Positions 40,220-50,382 of a stretch of 64,000 nt of DNA are shown here, one piece after another. The DNA is from Siminovitchia fortis (GTDB lineage: Bacteria; Bacillota; Bacilli; Bacillales; Bacillaceae_C), in the NCBI RefSeq assembly GCF_003605365.2, contig NZ_QYTU02000007.1:35800-99799 (forward strand), written 5' to 3'. Each line of letters opens with the position of its first letter. Within the stretch, counting starts at the first letter, position 1. The translations under genes were made by a program, and so were the position numbers. The notes beneath the pieces were generated by a model that had not been told where the DNA came from, did no database searches, and saw only the letters and a program-made list of their open reading frames with translations.

Positions 40220-40888
40220 CTATCCACGAATTAATTTTTCTCCGGAAGAAGAGATAGACAGAATCAGATCTTCTAACGGCAGATCCGCCATTGAATTCAA
40301 GCGCAATTTATGGCCTTCAAAGTTCAAGTGGCCTGTCACTTTATTAGGAACAACTACCACATTCAGGCCGGCAGCCAAAGCCGCCCTCAAACCATTTTGC
40401 GAATCTTCAAAGGCTATTATCCTCTCAGGAGCAGCCCCCAAATCTTTGATGGCCGCTAAATATAACTCGGGATCCGGCTTGATATTAACCACATCATCCG
40501 CTGTTTTAATAACATCGAAATAGTCCTTAATTTCAAAGCGCTCCAAAAAGCCCTCCACCCAATTCCTGTTGGAGCTCGAGGCCAGGCCTATTTTAAGTCC
40601 GAGCTTTTTCGCTGAACTGATATATTCCAAGACTCCATCTCTCAGCTTCAAACCTTGTAATCGATCTTTATATATTGACTCGGCTTCTTTTATAACAGCT
40701 TCTTTTGTAAAAGAAACGTTCTTTTTCAGGTGCTCAAACAACACATCATCGGAAGTTCCGATACAGAGTGCAAATTCATCTATCGTCAAACCATAATCCA
40801 AATTACGGAAAACTTGGCGAAAAGCATCATACCAGACCGACTCGGTATCTACGATTAAACCATCAAAATCAAAAACGACTGCTTCCAT
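40220..40888 (-). CDS. HAD-family hydrolase (beta-phosphoglucomutase-like, YhcW type)
   Basis: A 222-residue haloacid dehalogenase-like phosphatase. AVVFDFDGLIVDTES carries the nucleophile Asp and the Asp at +2. IGLASSSNRNWVEGFL is motif II, IKPDPELYLAAIKDLG has the catalytic Lys, and IAFEDSQNGLRAALAAGL is motif IV. The cap domain lies between residues 15 and 85. AATGAGGGGTTT precedes two ATG codons; the second, at 40888, has the better spacing. The substrate is unknown. Confidence 0.9.
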   Translation of the reverse strand: MEAVVFDFDGLIVDTESVWYDAFRQVFRNLDYGLTIDEFALCIGTSDDVLFEHLKKNVSFTKEAVIKEAESIYKDRLQGLKLRDGVLEYISSAKKLGLKIGLASSSNRNWVEGFLERFEIKDYFDVIKTADDVVNIKPDPELYLAAIKDLGAAPERIIAFEDSQNGLRAALAAGLNVVVVPNKVTGHLNFEGHKLRLNSMADLPLEDLILSISSSGEKLIRG

Positions 40889-40915
40889 CATTAAACCCCT
40901 CATTTTCTCAAAACA

Positions 40916-41875
40916 TTACTGGGTGGCACTTCTCATTTCTTTTGCACGGGAAACATAACTGTGAAGCACCATCCCCGCCACAACAAGCATCATACCGATT
41001 AAGGAGGCTGGATCAGGCATAGGTGCGCTCAACACAACAATTTCCCCCAACAAAGCATAAGGCACTTCCAGTGATTGCGTAGCTTCGACAGCCGCGAGTT
41101 TTCCCATATTGTCTTTGACGGAATCTGTCGCTTTGAAAAATAAGACAGTAGCGATTACCCCGGAAGAAATGGCGACAAGAAGAGACTGAAACGTCTGCTC
41201 CTGTGAAGGAAGGGAACCCGTTGCAAGTTCCCAGCCGGCAAGGACCAGCCAAAATGGCATGCTTCCAAGCGTCATGCCCAAAACCCGCTGATATGTATCC
41301 AGACGGCCGCCGCAAACCCCCATCATTTTTCGGTTTCCGAGCGGGTATGCAAAGGAAGCCACTATAATCGGAATGACACAAAATAATACATTTTTTAGTG
41401 ATAGTCCGTTCATATGCTCCAATTGCATCATAGCAATCCCAACTAAAATAATCAGCGACATGGCCAGCCCCCTATAGGGGATTTTTCCTCTGACAGAAAT
41501 CCGGCCGGAAGAAGTCTGAATGGTCTCGTAAAAAAGCGGTGCCAACAGCGATCCCGAGATGATTGTTATTTGAAACGTGCTCGCAATCAGCCATCCCGGC
41601 CCATATCCTGCCGCAAATGTGAGTGGAGCATAAAACAAGCCGAATCCTACCGTGCTCCAAAGAAGCCATTCCCCCGGGTTCGCCTTCATCTCCTGGATCA
41701 GCCTGCGAAAGTTGCCCCTGACCATTACAATCACCAATAAAAAAGGAACCATGAATATATAACGAAGCGAGGCACTCCAAATCCAACTCCCGCCCGATAA
41801 ATCCATTGCACGGTTAAAAATAAAAGTGAAAGCAAAAAAGAATGCAGCTACCACACCTAACAAAATTGGCCTCAC
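40916..41875 (-). CDS. EmrE-type multidrug efflux family permease (DMT superfamily)
   Basis: A 319-residue integral membrane protein with about ten hydrophobic segments (from LLGVVAAFFFAFTFIFNRAMDLSG to SLIGMMLVVAGMVLHSYV), including the family feature GGSWIWSASLRYIFMVPFL. It fits the 'multidrug resistance efflux transporter' DMT family (PF13536-like). GTG at 41875 is the likely start, after GGGGGGAGGCTC. The upstream open frame of 30 codons has no start signal. Substrate unknown. Confidence 0.8.
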   Translation of the reverse strand: MRPILLGVVAAFFFAFTFIFNRAMDLSGGSWIWSASLRYIFMVPFLLVIVMVRGNFRRLIQEMKANPGEWLLWSTVGFGLFYAPLTFAAGYGPGWLIASTFQITIISGSLLAPLFYETIQTSSGRISVRGKIPYRGLAMSLIILVGIAMMQLEHMNGLSLKNVLFCVIPIIVASFAYPLGNRKMMGVCGGRLDTYQRVLGMTLGSMPFWLVLAGWELATGSLPSQEQTFQSLLVAISSGVIATVLFFKATDSVKDNMGKLAAVEATQSLEVPYALLGEIVVLSAPMPDPASLIGMMLVVAGMVLHSYVSRAKEMRSATQ

Positions 41876-42004
41876 GAGCCTCCCCCCAGTCACTTGCTTC
41901 GAAAATCGAAATATCAAAACATTTACATTATAATATGAAATGGTTGGACATTGATATAGATTCAAAGAAATTTATTTTCCACACAAGCTTCCGCAATCCC
42001 CCAT

Positions 42005-42186
42005 TAAGAAAAGCGCAAGCGCCTTGCCCATCGACGTACAGACTGGAGTGCCTCCGACGAGATAAAGGAAACACGGCGAGGAACGAGCCGATGTTGACTT
42101 ATCGTAGGAGGAGGTGCGAAGTCTGCTAGTCGATAGGCGCTGGAGCTAGACAACAAATGGCTTTGTTCAAAATTTTAAAGCTAAAA
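42005..42186 (+). repeat. Family B repeat with extended flank, inverted partner of 11579-11760
   Basis: The 182 bases match the reverse complement of 11579-11760 with one difference. The core hairpin (42005-42153) is followed by the shared 33-base extension (AACAAATGGCTTTGTTC and onward). Near identity over 30 kb suggests recent copying or gene conversion. Confidence 0.9.
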
Positions 42187-42244
42187 CATCTTATGCTTTC
42201 TTACTCAGAAAAAAAGACACTCCCATTTCCAGCTGCACGCCAGG

Positions 42245-42484
42245 TCATGAAGTGTCATTCTTTCTTCTTTTTTCTTTCATTTGATTGACGATAAACAGTC
42301 CTAATGTGAGAGAAGCCGCCTCAATGATGATCAGCCACCATTTATGCAAGTATCCGTTGTATGCCGAAACGATGATCAACGCGACGACCAAAAGAAAGGA
42401 AACAAGGCGGCTGTAAGTTATCCGTACGAAGAAAATCATCATTAGAGCCGGCAAAAATATTGCGGATAAGATTTTATCTATCAT
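42245..42484 (-). CDS. csbA: CsbA-family general-stress membrane protein
   Basis: A 79-residue protein with two hydrophobic regions (about 4-40 and 48-66) and the CsbA pattern (FLPALMMIFFVRITYSRLV, YNGYLHKWWLIIIEAASLTLGL) and a basic tail. In B. subtilis csbA is transcribed by the general-stress sigma-B and lies directly upstream of uvrB. Here it is 7 kb away, separated by an accessory block. No sigma-B promoter was found upstream. Confidence 0.8.
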   Translation of the reverse strand: MIDKILSAIFLPALMMIFFVRITYSRLVSFLLVVALIIVSAYNGYLHKWWLIIIEAASLTLGLFIVNQMKEKRRKNDTS

Positions 42485-42560
42485 GGCGATCCCCCATGTA
42501 TAAACTCCGAGTCTTATCTATTAGTTTTTCCGAAAATGCCGAAAAGTGCAAGTCCCTTTT

Positions 42561-43205
42561 TCATTGATTCCTGCTTTCTTCAATCATTCTTTCGGTGATG
42601 GCCGTCAATTCACTTTGCTCAATGAAACGTTCACGGAGCATTTCCGGCAAGATCTCATCAAGGAAATATTGGACGCACGTCATATCTTTGAATAAGAGAA
42701 TTGTGCTTAATGCCTCTTCGTAAATTTCCATAAACAGCGGCTCCGGGTTTTCTTTCTGGATCTCTCCGAACGATTCATACAAAAGGTCGATTTTATCTGC
42801 AACCGCCAAAATCCGCCCTTCCAGCGTATCATCTTTCCCTTCCTTGAAGCGTCCCAAATAAATTTTCTGGAATTCCGGCGGAAATTCCTTCTCCACGAAC
42901 TTTCTTGTCATTTCTTCCTCCACTTCATTGAAAAGGCGCTTCAATTCTTTGGAGGCATATTTAACCGGTGTTTTGATGTCGCCGGTAAAAAGTTCGGCAT
43001 AATCATGATTCAGCGCTTTTTCGTATAAAAGCCGCCAATCAACTGTCTGGCCGTCCATTTCTTCGACAGTTCCCAAAAACTGGGCGATTTTCGTCACTTT
43101 GAATGAATGGCTGGCCACGGAATGTTCCTGAAATTTGAACTTTCCGGGGCAACGGTAGATTTTCTCCAAATCAGACAAACTTTTAAAATAATGATGGATC
43201 CCCAT
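42561..43205 (-). CDS. HD-domain hydrolase (YfbR-like)
   Basis: A 214-residue HD-superfamily protein. His in EHSVASHSFKVT (about 31-38) and the HD pair in EKALNHDYAELFTGD (about 67-68), with the distal Asp in VADKIDLL, make up the metal site. E. coli YfbR is a 5'-deoxynucleotidase and has the same size and layout. The ATG at 43205 follows CAGGTGATTCAA; upstream codons are not supported. It lies after phoU, on the same strand. Confidence 0.82.
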   Translation of the reverse strand: MGIHHYFKSLSDLEKIYRCPGKFKFQEHSVASHSFKVTKIAQFLGTVEEMDGQTVDWRLLYEKALNHDYAELFTGDIKTPVKYASKELKRLFNEVEEEMTRKFVEKEFPPEFQKIYLGRFKEGKDDTLEGRILAVADKIDLLYESFGEIQKENPEPLFMEIYEEALSTILLFKDMTCVQYFLDEILPEMLRERFIEQSELTAITERMIEESRNQ

Positions 43206-43305
43206 TTGAATCACCTGCTGCTTTCTTATTTCGAAAGATTGTATCATGAAGGCATTCGCATTTAAAATCAAAAGGACTTTTCCCATCGGAAAAAGCCCTT
43301 CAATG

Positions 43306-43965
43306 CTATTGATTCAACTCCACTTTATTGCCCGATTCCATGTACACGATCCACTCACAAATATTGGTGACATAATCGCCGATCCGTTCCAAATATTGTG
43401 CAGTAAGCAGAAGGTGCGTTGCTTGATTGATCAGTGACTGATCGTGCGTCATCAGTCCAACAAGGTCTGTAAAAATCTTTTTATACAGAGCATCCACCTG
43501 GTCATCCCGGTTCGCAATGATTTTTGCCTCATCCTTATCCATCCGGATGTAGGCGTCCAACGCGTCACGGACCATTTCCTGAACCAGTTTCCCCATTTTC
43601 GGAATATCGATAAGTGGTTTTGCGTAAGCTTCTCCCTGCAGCCTTACGGTCGTTTTGGCGATGCTCACAGCATGGTCCGCTATCCGTTCAAGGTCTGTTG
43701 ACACCTTAAGAGTGGTCGCAATCCTTCGGAGGTCGCTTCCCACCGGCTGCTGCAAAGCAATCAATGTAAAGCATTTTCTTTCGATGTCCATTTCCGCATC
43801 ATTGATTTCCCTGTCGCCGTCGATCACTTCTTGAGCAAGCTCTACATTTTTATCAACCAATGCCTTCACCCCTTGATGAAGGGCCTCTTCCACCAGCATT
43901 CCCATTGTAAGCAGCTGATGGTGCAGGTTTTGCAACTGCTCATCAAATTGGTTTCTGACTGCCAT
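43306..43965 (-). CDS. phoU: Phosphate transport regulator PhoU
   Basis: A 219-residue protein made of two three-helix PhoU repeats. Metal-binding motifs are DGDREINDAEMDIE (about 48-61) and the second-half ANRDDQVDALYKKIFTDL. It couples PstSCAB state to the PhoR sensor. It ends the pst operon, 25 bases after pstB, and the whole set lies next to phoPR here, an arrangement unlike B. subtilis, where the pst operon has no phoU. Confidence 0.95.
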   Translation of the reverse strand: MAVRNQFDEQLQNLHHQLLTMGMLVEEALHQGVKALVDKNVELAQEVIDGDREINDAEMDIERKCFTLIALQQPVGSDLRRIATTLKVSTDLERIADHAVSIAKTTVRLQGEAYAKPLIDIPKMGKLVQEMVRDALDAYIRMDKDEAKIIANRDDQVDALYKKIFTDLVGLMTHDQSLINQATHLLLTAQYLERIGDYVTNICEWIVYMESGNKVELNQ

Positions 43966-43990
43966 CTGCCAGCCTCCTTTTTATATTGAT

Positions 43991-44803
43991 CTATCCAAAT
44001 CGGCCTGTTATATAGTCTTCCGTCCTTTTGTCATCCGGATTGGAGAACATGGCCGATGTCTTGTTGAACTCAACCAGTTCCCCATTTAAGAAAAAGGCGG
44101 TCTTATCCGAGATGCGTGCCGCCTGCTGCATGTTATGCGTTACAATAATGATGCTGAAGTTTTCCTTCAATTCCTGCACAAGCTCTTCCACTTTTAAAGT
44201 GGAGATCGGGTCAAGAGCCGAAGTCGGTTCATCCATCAAAATGACATCCGGTTCAATCGCAAGGCATCTTGCGATACAAAGCCGCTGCTGCTGTCCCCCG
44301 GAAAGTCCGTAGGCATTTTCATTCAGCCGGTCTTTCACTTCATCCCAAAGCGCAGCGCCCTGCAAGCTTTTTTCCACAATTTCATTTAAGATTTTCTTGT
44401 CCCGTATACCATGGATCCGAGGGCCATAAACAACGTTCTCATAAATGGATTTTGGAAACGGATTTGGTTTTTGAAACACCATCCCCACTTTTGTCCTCAA
44501 TTCTTCGACTCCGAACTGATTGTCCAGAATATTGCTGCCTCTATACAGCAGCCTGCCGGACATTTTCACAGAAGGAACAAGCTCTACCATCCGGTTAAGG
44601 GCTTTGATGAATGTTGATTTTCCACATCCGGATGGTCCGATGATAGCTGTAACCTCATTCTCCGCAATGTCAAAATCAATATTTTTCAAGGCTTGCTTTT
44701 CTCCGTACCAGAGGTTAAAATTTTCCGCTTGAAAAACATGATTCTTCTGGACCTGGATATCCGGTTTGACTGTTTGTTCTTCCCTGGCCAATGTTGTAAT
44801 CAA
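43991..44803 (-). CDS. pstB: Phosphate ABC transporter ATP-binding protein
   Basis: About 270 residues. Walker [11 protein letters not shown]-loop [15 protein letters not shown] signature [13 protein letters not shown], Walker [14 protein letters not shown] and H-loop VTHNMQQA are all present. The N-terminus has two possible starts. TTG at 44803 has the better spacing from AGGAGGGATGATT; ATG at 44809 nearly touches the RBS. It powers the PstC/PstA channel. Confidence 0.96.
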   Translation of the reverse strand: MITTLAREEQTVKPDIQVQKNHVFQAENFNLWYGEKQALKNIDFDIAENEVTAIIGPSGCGKSTFIKALNRMVELVPSVKMSGRLLYRGSNILDNQFGVEELRTKVGMVFQKPNPFPKSIYENVVYGPRIHGIRDKKILNEIVEKSLQGAALWDEVKDRLNENAYGLSGGQQQRLCIARCLAIEPDVILMDEPTSALDPISTLKVEELVQELKENFSIIIVTHNMQQAARISDKTAFFLNGELVEFNKTSAMFSNPDDKRTEDYITGRFG

Positions 44804-44817
44804 AATCATCCCTCCTA

Positions 44818-45696
44818 TTAATAACGCTTGGAAAATTTATTTCTTATGATAATGGCTATGGAATTCATCAAAAGCAGCATGAGAAGCAGTACGATGATTC
44901 CGGCTGCCGCTACATCATGAAATGCTGCCTGAGGCCTGCTGGTCCAGTTGAAAATTTGAATAGGCATAACGGTAAACCCTGACCAAATACTTTCGGGTAT
45001 AAAGGCAACAAACGTCAAAGCCCCGATCATAATGAGCGGAGCCGTTTCCCCGACTGCACGTGATAATGCCAATATTCCTCCTGTCAATATGCCTGGAATC
45101 GCCGCCGGTAAAATGACATGGCGGACCGTTTGCCATTTTGTAGCTCCCATTCCGTATGACGCCTCCTGCAATTCTTTAGGGACAGCGCGGATTGCTTCTT
45201 GCGAAGCTACGACAATAATGGGAAGAATCAAAAGGCTCATGGTCAATCCACCGGCAAGAACGCTCCTTCCCATTTCCATCATCCGGACAAATACAGTCAA
45301 TCCCAACAAACCGAAAACGATGGACGGAACACCTGCCAAATTGGAGATATTCATTTGAATAAAGCGGGTAAACCTGCTTTTCTTCGCATACAGCTCGAGA
45401 TAGATGGCGCACCCAACGCCTAACACGATAGAAACAGGACCTGTAATGGCCATCAGCCAAATCGTTCCAAAAATAGCAGCTTTGATGCCCGCTTCTTCAG
45501 GCCTGCGTGAAGCAAAGCTAGTAAAGAAATCAAGATCCAAATAGCTGTATCCTTGGGAAAATATCCGGTAAATCAATATTCCCAATACAAGCAATCCGAC
45601 CGATGCGGCAAGCATGAACAGCCACTTTGACAATCGGTTTTTCATAAGGCGGAAGCCGGTCCTTTTCGCTATCTTTTCATCATTTATCCATTCCAT
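44818..45696 (-). CDS. pstA: Phosphate ABC transporter permease PstA
   Basis: A 292-residue permease with six hydrophobic segments and the EAA-loop stretch [36 protein letters not shown] (about 170-205), which couples to PstB. It overlaps the end of pstC by one base and follows AGGGAGGAATACTG. Confidence 0.96.
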   Translation of the reverse strand: MEWINDEKIAKRTGFRLMKNRLSKWLFMLAASVGLLVLGILIYRIFSQGYSYLDLDFFTSFASRRPEEAGIKAAIFGTIWLMAITGPVSIVLGVGCAIYLELYAKKSRFTRFIQMNISNLAGVPSIVFGLLGLTVFVRMMEMGRSVLAGGLTMSLLILPIIVVASQEAIRAVPKELQEASYGMGATKWQTVRHVILPAAIPGILTGGILALSRAVGETAPLIMIGALTFVAFIPESIWSGFTVMPIQIFNWTSRPQAAFHDVAAAGIIVLLLMLLLMNSIAIIIRNKFSKRY

Positions 45697-46643
45697 CAGT
45701 ATTCCTCCCTAAAGCGCTTGGAGATCCATTGGGCTATGATGTTCATGACGAGGGTAAAAATGAACAGCGCCATTCCGACCGCATAAATGCTGTAGTAAAT
45801 GGTGGAGCCATATGAGGCATCCCCCAGACTCACCTGCACAATATAGGCCGTCATCGTCTGAATCGTTTCCGTCGGATCAAAGGTCAGGTTCGGTTTAGAA
45901 CCGCCTGCAATTGTGACGATCATCGTTTCACCGATCGCACGGGAGATCCCCAATACACACGAAGCGACAATTCCGGATAATGCAGCAGGCAAGACCACTT
46001 TTAGCGACACTTCCAATTTGGTTGACCCCAGCGCCAACGCGCCTTCCCTTATGGATCGCGGAACTGAGCTCATCGCATCTTCGGAAAGGGATGCAATCAT
46101 CGGAATGATCATGATGCCCATAACAATTCCCGGACTTAATGCATTGAAAAATTGCAAGTCCGGTATAATTTTTTGTAAAAGAGGCGTGACAAAGGTCAAA
46201 GCAAAAAAACCATATACGATGGTTGGAATTCCGGCGAGGACTTCCAAAATGGGCTTAACGATTTTCCTGACCCGATCACTGGCATACTCACTTAAATAAA
46301 CGGCTGTCGCAAGACCGATCGGAACCGCAACAACCATGGCTATGACAGCAACAAGCAAGGTACCTGAAATCAGTGGCGCTATACCATATTGAGGATCAGC
46401 TTCGAAAAACGGGAACCATTCTTTGCTGGTAAGAAATTCTATTATGTGAACACGTTCAAAAAACGTAATGGTTTCCACCAGTAATGTAATGACAATCCCA
46501 ATCGTAGTTAAAATGGAAATAGCTGCCATTATAAAAAGAAAAATAGGAACGCATTTTTCAATCATCCCTTGCTTAAACCTGGATTTTCTTTTATTTTCTT
46601 CAATGAGTACGGAAACTGATTTTCTTTCCGCTTTTAACTCCAT
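45696..46643 (-). CDS. pstC: Phosphate ABC transporter permease PstC
   Basis: A 315-residue permease with six hydrophobic segments and the EAA loop SVPRSIREGALALGSTKLEVSLKVVLPAALSGIV. It starts 62 bases after pstS and overlaps pstA by one base. A basic N-terminus (KAERKSVSVLIEENKRKSRFKQG) precedes the first membrane segment. Confidence 0.96.
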   Translation of the reverse strand: MELKAERKSVSVLIEENKRKSRFKQGMIEKCVPIFLFIMAAISILTTIGIVITLLVETITFFERVHIIEFLTSKEWFPFFEADPQYGIAPLISGTLLVAVIAMVVAVPIGLATAVYLSEYASDRVRKIVKPILEVLAGIPTIVYGFFALTFVTPLLQKIIPDLQFFNALSPGIVMGIMIIPMIASLSEDAMSSVPRSIREGALALGSTKLEVSLKVVLPAALSGIVASCVLGISRAIGETMIVTIAGGSKPNLTFDPTETIQTMTAYIVQVSLGDASYGSTIYYSIYAVGMALFIFTLVMNIIAQWISKRFREEY

Positions 46644-46705
46644 AAGGAAAACTCCTCACTATTTTCATAGTAAAGGGAGAGGGGACTCCCCCTCGCCTGA
46701 TCATA

Positions 46706-47686
46706 TTACTTTGAAACTTCTTCCAATTTTTCAAGTGCGGCCTTATATTCATCGTCTTTAAGGCTGATGTATCCAACTTCTTCAGCCAGGGTTCCGGCAT
46801 TTTCAAGGGCAAATTTCACATACTCGTAAACTTGCGGTTTCCCTGTTAATGCTTCGTTGCTAACATAGAAGTATAGCGGACGGGAAAGCGGCTCATATAC
46901 GCCATTCATGATCGTGTCATGGTCAGGAGTGACTGCCTCTCCTTTACTGTTGACGATCGGCACAACCTTTAGGTTGTCCTTATTTTCAACATAATACGAG
47001 AAGCCGAAAAATCCGATTCCGCCTTTGTCTCCCATTACACCTTGTACAAGCACATTGTCATCTTCAGATAATGTAGCGTCTTTTCTCATCTGCCCATCTT
47101 CGAGGATCACTTCATTCCAGTAATCATACGTACCGGAGTCTGTACCTGGACTGAAGAAAGTCACCGGCTCTTTTGGCCAACCGTCACGGACATCTGCCCA
47201 TGTTTTCACATTACCGTCTTCCAGCCACATTTTTTTCAATTCATCAATAGTCAGCTGATCGACAAAGTCGTTATCTTTGTTTACTACGACAGATATACCG
47301 TCATAGGCGATTTCGAATTCTGTATAATCAATGCCCGCTTCTTCCAGCAGCTTCTCCTCTTCATCTTTTATCGGACGTGAGGCATTGCTTATATCCGTTT
47401 CTCCTGCAATGAATTTCTTAAATCCGCCTCCGGTTCCTGAAACTCCCACCGGCGCCTTGACATCCGGCTGCTCCGCAGCAAATTCCTCAGATACTGCTTC
47501 CATGATCGGGAAAACAGTCGAAGATCCATCAATGCCGACGGAACCCGTCAACTTATCATTGGATGTCTCTTCCACTTTCGAAGTATTGTTCTCATTTCCT
47601 TTAGCACTGCCGTCACCATTTCCACAACCGGCAAATAATAGAGCTGAAGATAAGGCGACTGTCGCAAACGCGGATTTCCATTTCAT
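46706..47686 (-). CDS. pstS: Phosphate-binding lipoprotein PstS
   Basis: A 326-residue lipoprotein. The signal [21 protein letters not shown] ends in the lipobox LFAGC (Cys21), then [13 protein letters not shown]. The phosphate-binding loops [19 protein letters not shown] and [25 protein letters not shown] are conserved, as is [17 protein letters not shown]. It is lipidated by Lgt (26661). A PHO box lies 70-97 bases upstream, so PhoP should induce it under phosphate limitation. Confidence 0.97.
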   Translation of the reverse strand: MKWKSAFATVALSSALLFAGCGNGDGSAKGNENNTSKVEETSNDKLTGSVGIDGSSTVFPIMEAVSEEFAAEQPDVKAPVGVSGTGGGFKKFIAGETDISNASRPIKDEEEKLLEEAGIDYTEFEIAYDGISVVVNKDNDFVDQLTIDELKKMWLEDGNVKTWADVRDGWPKEPVTFFSPGTDSGTYDYWNEVILEDGQMRKDATLSEDDNVLVQGVMGDKGGIGFFGFSYYVENKDNLKVVPIVNSKGEAVTPDHDTIMNGVYEPLSRPLYFYVSNEALTGKPQVYEYVKFALENAGTLAEEVGYISLKDDEYKAALEKLEEVSK

Positions 47687-47755
47687 TCGTCATTTTCCCC
47701 CTAATATTCTTTGTTCGATTTCAATGAATATATTACTCTCCCTATATCAACTTTC

Positions 47756-47783
47756 GATTAATGCAATGTAAAGATTATGTAAA
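47756..47783 (-). promoter_or_regulatory. PHO box upstream of pstS
   Basis: On the - strand TTTACA TAATC TTTACA TTGCA TTAATC: three TT(A/C/T)ACA-like hexamers spaced by 5 bases (11-bp period), the tandem pattern bound by PhoP dimers. The cognate phoP gene is 2 kb away. Confidence 0.8.
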
Positions 47784-47873
47784 GATGATTTTAAAAATGG
47801 GGGTGAATATTTAGTAGACTTCCCGGAATCCCATGCATTCCCTCATTCCTTCAGATTCCATGCATGTTCCTGA

Positions 47874-47905
47874 CAAAAAACCCCGCTCCCTTTCCGGGTG
47901 CGAGG
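47874..47905 (-). terminator. Terminator after phoR
   Basis: CCTCGCACCC and GGGAGCGGGG pair around GGAAA-type loop bases, followed by TTTTTT on the - strand. It separates phoPR from the pst operon. Confidence 0.7.
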
Positions 47906-47906
47906 A

Positions 47907-49670
47907 TCATTGTTTCTTCGGCAGGATAACAGTAAATTCCGTTCCGCTGCCTTCTTCACTTTCGACTTCAATTTTTCCGTTATGTGATTCCACCAGATGT
48001 TTCACAATCGCCAGGCCTAGGCCGGTTCCTCCCGAATTCCGGGATCTCCCCTTGTCCACTCTGTAAAAACGCTCAAACAACCGCGGCAAATCTTTTTTGG
48101 CGATTCCGATTCCTGTATCTTTGACGCTGATTGCAATCCGGTCTCCCCTGTCAGTAATCGAAACAGTAATTTTCCCGCCAGCCGGAGTATAGGAGACTGC
48201 GTTTGAGACCAGGTTCAGAATGATTTGCTGAATCCGGTCCTTTTGCCCCTCGACCCAAATCTCGCGTTCTGCCGGCAATAGAAGTTCCAATCCTTTTTTC
48301 TCGATATCTTTTCTGACTGTATCAGCGACACGATCCACAACTTCCGCCACATTGACATTTTCCATCTCCAGCGGGATCATATGCTGTTCGATCTTCGACA
48401 GATGAAGGATATCATTGATCAGACGATGGAGCCGCTCACTTTCTTTATGAATGATGCCGAGGAAATGGTGCAGCGCCTCTTCATCCTCCATTGCGCCGTC
48501 AAGCAATGTTTCTGTAAAACCTTTGACGGAAGTAATCGGCGTTTTCAATTCGTGGGAAACATTAGCGATAAATTCGCTTCTCATTTTTTCAAGGCGGCGG
48601 ATGTCTGTTATGTCATGAAGTACCGCCACAATCCCCTTTAGCTCGCCGTTTTCTCCAACATATGGCGCAAGGTGCGCATCCAGTATCCGTTCGTCCGGAT
48701 AATAAAATTGTATTTCATCCCTGATTTCCGATTGTTCATTCAGGCAGCGATCGATCAGCCGGCTCAGGCCTGCATTTTTGACGATTTCCACATGCTGCTT
48801 TCCTGTAAATGCTAATGGATCCGCATTAAGCATGCAGCCAATCGCCCGATTAGCCAATAAAATTTTTCCGTTCTTGTCCACAAGAAGCACGCCGCTCATC
48901 ATATTCCGTAAAACTCCTGAAAGCTGCTGCTCGTTTTCCTGGATTTTTTCCATTTGGCTTTTCAGACTGGCAGCAAGTACGTTGATGGCATTGGCAAGCT
49001 GCCCCAATTCCCCTTTGGGCTGCATCCTGACCCTCGCGGTGTAATCCTTGTCTTTCAACTTTTCGGATACAAGCATCATTTCTTCAATGGGCTTTGCGAT
49101 GCCTTTGGCGATTCTGATTCCAATCAATGCTGTCAGCAGCAGTGCGGCTAAAAGAACGATTGTCAATGTGTTCCTTAAATGCCTGATTGCTTTTTCAATG
49201 TTTTCGAGAGAAAGGGCCACCCTTACAACGCCTTCAACCTCTCCATTGATTTCCACGGGAATGGCCGCATACATCATACTGTAACCGAGGGTGTGGCTGT
49301 ATCTCGTTGATATGCCGGATTCCTTCCCCTTGTCTATGACTTGCTTGACTTCAGGACGGTCCAAGTGATTTTCCATGGACGCAGGGTCGTCTTCCGAGTC
49401 AGCCAATACTTTTCCATTACGGTCGATGACCGTCACCCGTGATGTCACCGGTGCGGATAATTCCTTAACTTTTGACTGCAGGCCTTCCTGCTCAATTCCT
49501 TCCAGCTCCAATGCCTGTAAAATAAGATGGGCTGTTTGTTTGAGCTGGCTCTCTTTCAAATCCATGTATGTATTTTTCATTGTGTTGGCCAAAAAGAGGC
49601 CGGATCCGAGCAAGGCGAAAAACATGAGCAGCAAAAAAGAGAACGTAATGCGCACCCAAAGCTTATGCAT
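47907..49670 (-). CDS. phoR: Phosphate sensor histidine kinase PhoR
   Basis: A 587-residue membrane kinase. First TM about 9-30, extracytoplasmic PAS-like part to about 165, second TM about 166-186. HAMP follows (SEKLKDKDYTARVRMQPKGELGQLANAINVLA), then a PAS domain (LRNMMSGVLLVDKNGKILLANRAIG). The HisKA box FIANVSHELKTPITSVKGF carries the phosphorylated His (about 371), and the ATPase motifs are NLVSNAVSYTP, VKDTGIGIAKKDLPRLFERFYR and GGTGLGLAIVKH. It starts 2 bases after phoP. Confidence 0.96.
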   Translation of the reverse strand: MHKLWVRITFSFLLLMFFALLGSGLFLANTMKNTYMDLKESQLKQTAHLILQALELEGIEQEGLQSKVKELSAPVTSRVTVIDRNGKVLADSEDDPASMENHLDRPEVKQVIDKGKESGISTRYSHTLGYSMMYAAIPVEINGEVEGVVRVALSLENIEKAIRHLRNTLTIVLLAALLLTALIGIRIAKGIAKPIEEMMLVSEKLKDKDYTARVRMQPKGELGQLANAINVLAASLKSQMEKIQENEQQLSGVLRNMMSGVLLVDKNGKILLANRAIGCMLNADPLAFTGKQHVEIVKNAGLSRLIDRCLNEQSEIRDEIQFYYPDERILDAHLAPYVGENGELKGIVAVLHDITDIRRLEKMRSEFIANVSHELKTPITSVKGFTETLLDGAMEDEEALHHFLGIIHKESERLHRLINDILHLSKIEQHMIPLEMENVNVAEVVDRVADTVRKDIEKKGLELLLPAEREIWVEGQKDRIQQIILNLVSNAVSYTPAGGKITVSITDRGDRIAISVKDTGIGIAKKDLPRLFERFYRVDKGRSRNSGGTGLGLAIVKHLVESHNGKIEVESEEGSGTEFTVILPKKQ

Positions 49671-49672
49671 TC

Positions 49673-50380
49673 TTAAGGCCTCTCCATTTTATAGCCGAAT
49701 CCACGGATTGTTTTAATATAGCGAGGACGCCGTGTATCTTCTTCGATTTTTTCCCGCAAATTGCTGATATGGACATCGACGATTCTGGAATCCCCTACAA
49801 AGTCGTAATTCCAGATGGCATCCAAAAGCTGCGTTCTGCTCAATACTTTCCCTTCATTTGAAGCAAGATACAATAAAAGCTCAAACTCCTTTGGAGTCAG
49901 CTCCAGTCTTTCCCCATCCAGCAATGCTTCGTACCTTTCAGGGTAAATCGTAACCTGTCCCAATTCCACCACTGGTTCGGGATCCTTGTCCGATGCTGCG
50001 CTGCCTTCTTCGAATGTTTTGGTCCTTCGCAAAATAGCTTTCACCCGTGCGACGACTTCACGCGGACTGAAAGGTTTTGTCAAATAATCATCCGCCCCGA
50101 GCTCGAGCCCGAGCACTTTATCAAATTCATCGCCACGGGCTGTGAGCATTAAAATAGGGGTATCCACTTTTTCCTGGCGAAGGGTTTTGCATATATCCAT
50201 TCCGTCCATTCCAGGAAGCATCAAATCCAAAATCATCAGATCCGGCTGCTCTTCCATGGCTTTTTTCAACCCTTCATTGCCGTCCGAAGCCGTCAGCACG
50301 GAGAAACCTGCCTTTTCCAGGTTATATTGAAGCAATGTCACAATTGACGGCTCATCTTCCACAACTAGAATTCGTTCCAT
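49673..50380 (-). CDS. phoP: Phosphate response regulator PhoP
   Basis: A 235-residue OmpR-type regulator. The receiver domain starts ILVVEDEPSIVTLL, with the phosphorylated Asp in LMILDLMLPGMDG (about 52) and KPFSPREVVARVKA. The C-terminal winged helix is LTPKEFELLLYLASNEGKVLSR, VDVHISNLREKIE. ATG at 50380 follows AGGAGGCTTGTGAAA; GTG at 50386 is an alternative that overlaps cadA by 4 bases. It lies directly after a metal-efflux ATPase gene, not after mdh as in B. subtilis. Confidence 0.96.
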   Translation of the reverse strand: MERILVVEDEPSIVTLLQYNLEKAGFSVLTASDGNEGLKKAMEEQPDLMILDLMLPGMDGMDICKTLRQEKVDTPILMLTARGDEFDKVLGLELGADDYLTKPFSPREVVARVKAILRRTKTFEEGSAASDKDPEPVVELGQVTIYPERYEALLDGERLELTPKEFELLLYLASNEGKVLSRTQLLDAIWNYDFVGDSRIVDVHISNLREKIEEDTRRPRYIKTIRGFGYKMERP

Positions 50381-50382
50381 TT

